DNA from: Dokdonella_A sp963758365
GTDB lineage: Bacteria > Pseudomonadota > Gammaproteobacteria > Xanthomonadales > Rhodanobacteraceae
Direction of reading: 5' to 3'
Assembly: GCA_963758365.1 (NCBI GenBank)
Contig: CAVWVB010000001.1
Span: 3,100,001 to 3,164,000, forward strand
DNA length: 64,000 nucleotides
Numbering within the stretch: the stretch's first letter is position 1; every line of letters begins with the position of its first letter. Made by a program: the position numbers and the translations under genes. A model generated the notes under the pieces. That model worked only from the letters and a program-made list of their open reading frames with translations. It did no database searches and had not been told where the DNA came from. Shown piece after piece: positions 62,873 through 64,000 of this stretch.

Positions 62873-63208
62873 CTATCGATCCGACCCGCCACACTTGCGC
62901 CGGCGTCGGCTTCCGGGCACGAACCAGCCGAAGAGCAGGGTTTCCAGCACGATGCGCAGCAGGTCGCGTGCCGGCGGGGTCGCAACGCCGTGCGGGGCGC
63001 GCGCGGCCAGAGCCGCGAGCGCTTCTTCCCTGCACGCGCTCGGGACCATGACATGGCGGGCGTTGTAAAGCGCGATCGGCGGCCCCGGATAGAGTCCGCC
63101 GAAGCCTCCGTTGTGCACGTACGCGGGAATGGCGTGCGCTTCGAGCAGGCACAGGATGATCGAGAGATCGGATTCCGAGCGCGCAGCCGCGACGCTGACG
63201 AGACTCAT
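62873..63208 (-). CDS. DUF2007-type putative signal-transducing protein
   Basis: 111 residues. The first 65 (LVSVAAARSESDLSIILCLL, AHAIPAYVHNGGF, YNARHVMVPSACREEALAAL) form the ferredoxin-like fold of DUF2007, with the typical order: two strands, EAxxIPA-type helix end, VxVPxxxxExAxxLL. The C-terminal 30 residues hold a hydrophobic helix (LLRIVLETLLFGWFV) ending in RRRRK, perhaps a membrane contact. ATG 63208 overlaps the stop of the upstream glycosyltransferase by ATGA, so it is the downstream gene of that unit. Function unknown. Confidence 0.75.
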   Translation of the reverse strand: MSLVSVAAARSESDLSIILCLLEAHAIPAYVHNGGFGGLYPGPPIALYNARHVMVPSACREEALAALAARAPHGVATPPARDLLRIVLETLLFGWFVPGSRRRRKCGGSDR

Positions 63209-64000
63209 CCGGCGACCTCGCGATACACCGCGACCGTCGCATCGACGCAGCGCGGCCAGCTGAACTCGGCCGCGCGTTCGCGGCCACGCGCGATCGCCTG
63301 CTCGCGCCAGCGGGAATCCTCGAGCACGCGTTCGAGTCCCGCGCGCAGCGCATCCTCGTCGCGCGACTCGATGGCGAGCGCCACTTCTCCGCGCGCGTCG
63401 CGCGCGATCTCGGCGAGCGCCGAACCGTTCGAGGTCAGTACCGGCACGCCGCTTGCCATCGCTTCGAGCACGGGCAGGCCGAAGCCCTCGTACAGCGACG
63501 GAAACGCGAACGCGTGCGCGCCTGCATAGAGCAGCGGCAGCTCGGTTTCGTCGACGTAGCCGAGCCGCCGCACCTGACCGCGGCGCTCGAGCGGCGCGAG
63601 CACGCGCTCGAGTTCCGCATTGCGCCAGCCGCGTGCGCCCGCGATGACCAGCGGATGGCGCACCCGCAGGATCTCGGGCAACGCGGCGTACGCGCGCGCG
63701 AGCCGGGCCAGGTTCTTGCGCGGCTCCTGGGTCGCGACGACGAGCAGGTAGGCGCTGTCGGCGAGGCCATGCCGGTCCAGCACCGCGAGCAGCTCCGTGC
63801 GCGCGCGCGGCCGGTACGCCGCATCGACGCCGAGCGGCACCACGCGCAGCTTCGCGCGGTCGACGCCGAGCCGGGTCGCGATCTCGTCGGCGACGAAGTT
63901 CGAATCGGTGATCACCGCGGCCGCGTCGGCGAGCGTGCGCGGCAGATGACGCTCGAGAAAGCGCACGCGTTCGAGCGGATGCGTCTGCGGATGATGCAGC
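63205..64000 (-). CDS. Glycosyltransferase family 4 (group 1), 5' end outside the window
   Basis: The last 264 codons are here; the frame continues to the window edge with HHPQTHPLERVRFLERHLPRTL in two parts, so the N-terminal third is missing. GT-B C-terminal domain: YLLVVATQEPRKNLARL, VIAGARGWRN, RRLGYVDETELPLLYAGA in two parts, and AFAFPSLYEGFGLPVLEAMA with the E-x7-E motif (YEGFGLPVLE). It transfers a sugar from a nucleotide donor, probably in cell-surface polysaccharide synthesis. DUF2007 gene coupled at its 3' end. Confidence 0.88.
   Translation of the reverse strand, partial: LHHPQTHPLERVRFLERHLPRTLADAAAVITDSNFVADEIATRLGVDRAKLRVVPLGVDAAYRPRARTELLAVLDRHGLADSAYLLVVATQEPRKNLARLARAYAALPEILRVRHPLVIAGARGWRNAELERVLAPLERRGQVRRLGYVDETELPLLYAGAHAFAFPSLYEGFGLPVLEAMASGVPVLTSNGSALAEIARDARGEVALAIESRDEDALRAGLERVLEDSRWREQAIARGRERAAEFSWPRCVDATVAVYREVAG

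Noticed and set aside
1..64000. CRISPR arrays, insertion sequences, rRNA genes
   Set aside because: I looked for regularly spaced direct repeats, transposase motifs and rRNA sequence and found none. The only regular repeats are the 95-bp tandem, the 15-bp in-gene repeats and the short GTGTCC array.

Overview
The window is a contiguous piece of a high-GC gammaproteobacterial chromosome. I place it in the Xanthomonadales (Rhodanobacteraceae or Xanthomonadaceae). The inference rests on the order ntrY / DUF4390 / rsmB / fmt / def // lysM / dprA / topA / tsaC, on polA beside a DUF2782 gene, and on a xanthomonadin-type aryl polyene pigment cluster with a chorismatase. I see no insertion sequence, prophage, CRISPR array or rRNA. 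There is one tRNA, tRNA-Thr(UGU).

Layout. 1-11.8 kb: end of a lipid A acyltransferase gene, a TPR protein with its partner, 3-hydroxybutyrate dehydrogenase, NtrX, two glycosyltransferases lying between ntrX and ntrY, then NtrY, DUF4390, RsmB, Fmt and Def on the minus strand. 12.1-18.1 kb: LysM protein, DprA, topoisomerase I and TsaC on the plus strand. 18.2-19.6 kb: an AMP-dependent ligase that looks like the xanthomonadin starter ligase, set apart from its cluster. 20.0-28.0 kb is accessory: a membrane Ser/Thr kinase with TPRs meets an ECF sigma factor tail to tail, followed by four secreted proteins (a tagged small protein, two paralogous FTYQG-domain proteins, one of them collagen-like, and a seven-bladed propeller). 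28.3-32.8 kb: PolA, DUF2782 protein, HemF.

32.9-50.4 kb is the pigment cluster. It has a ketosynthase, a chain-length-factor-like partner, a glycosyltransferase, two halogenase-type flavoproteins, a ketoreductase, two hotdog dehydratases, an MMPL exporter, a LolA-like protein, an acyltransferase, a membrane protein, an ACP and the chorismatase XanB2. Three unrelated genes interrupt it. The expected product is a halogenated, glycosylated or acylated aryl polyene built on 3-hydroxybenzoate and exported to the outer membrane.

50.5-52.4 kb: glutathione-dependent formaldehyde detoxification (FrmA, Gfa). 52.5-57.2 kb: an EF-hand lipoprotein, the decayed end of a nuclease or helicase gene, tRNA-Thr, a SPOR protein, CoaX, BirA, a phased repeat array, and a small secreted protein followed by a 95-bp tandem repeat. 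57.2-64 kb: MtfA-like peptidase, a secreted beta-helix protein, a gingipain-like C25 peptidase, a DUF2007-type protein, and a glycosyltransferase cut by the window end.

The observations I rate highest are a shared C-terminal motif (D-x-I-F-A-[N/D]-G-[F/M]-[D/E]) on three otherwise unrelated secreted proteins, the pigment cluster with two halogenase-like enzymes, and the GTGTCC phased array upstream of birA. All function calls come from reading motifs and gene order. No database search was run.
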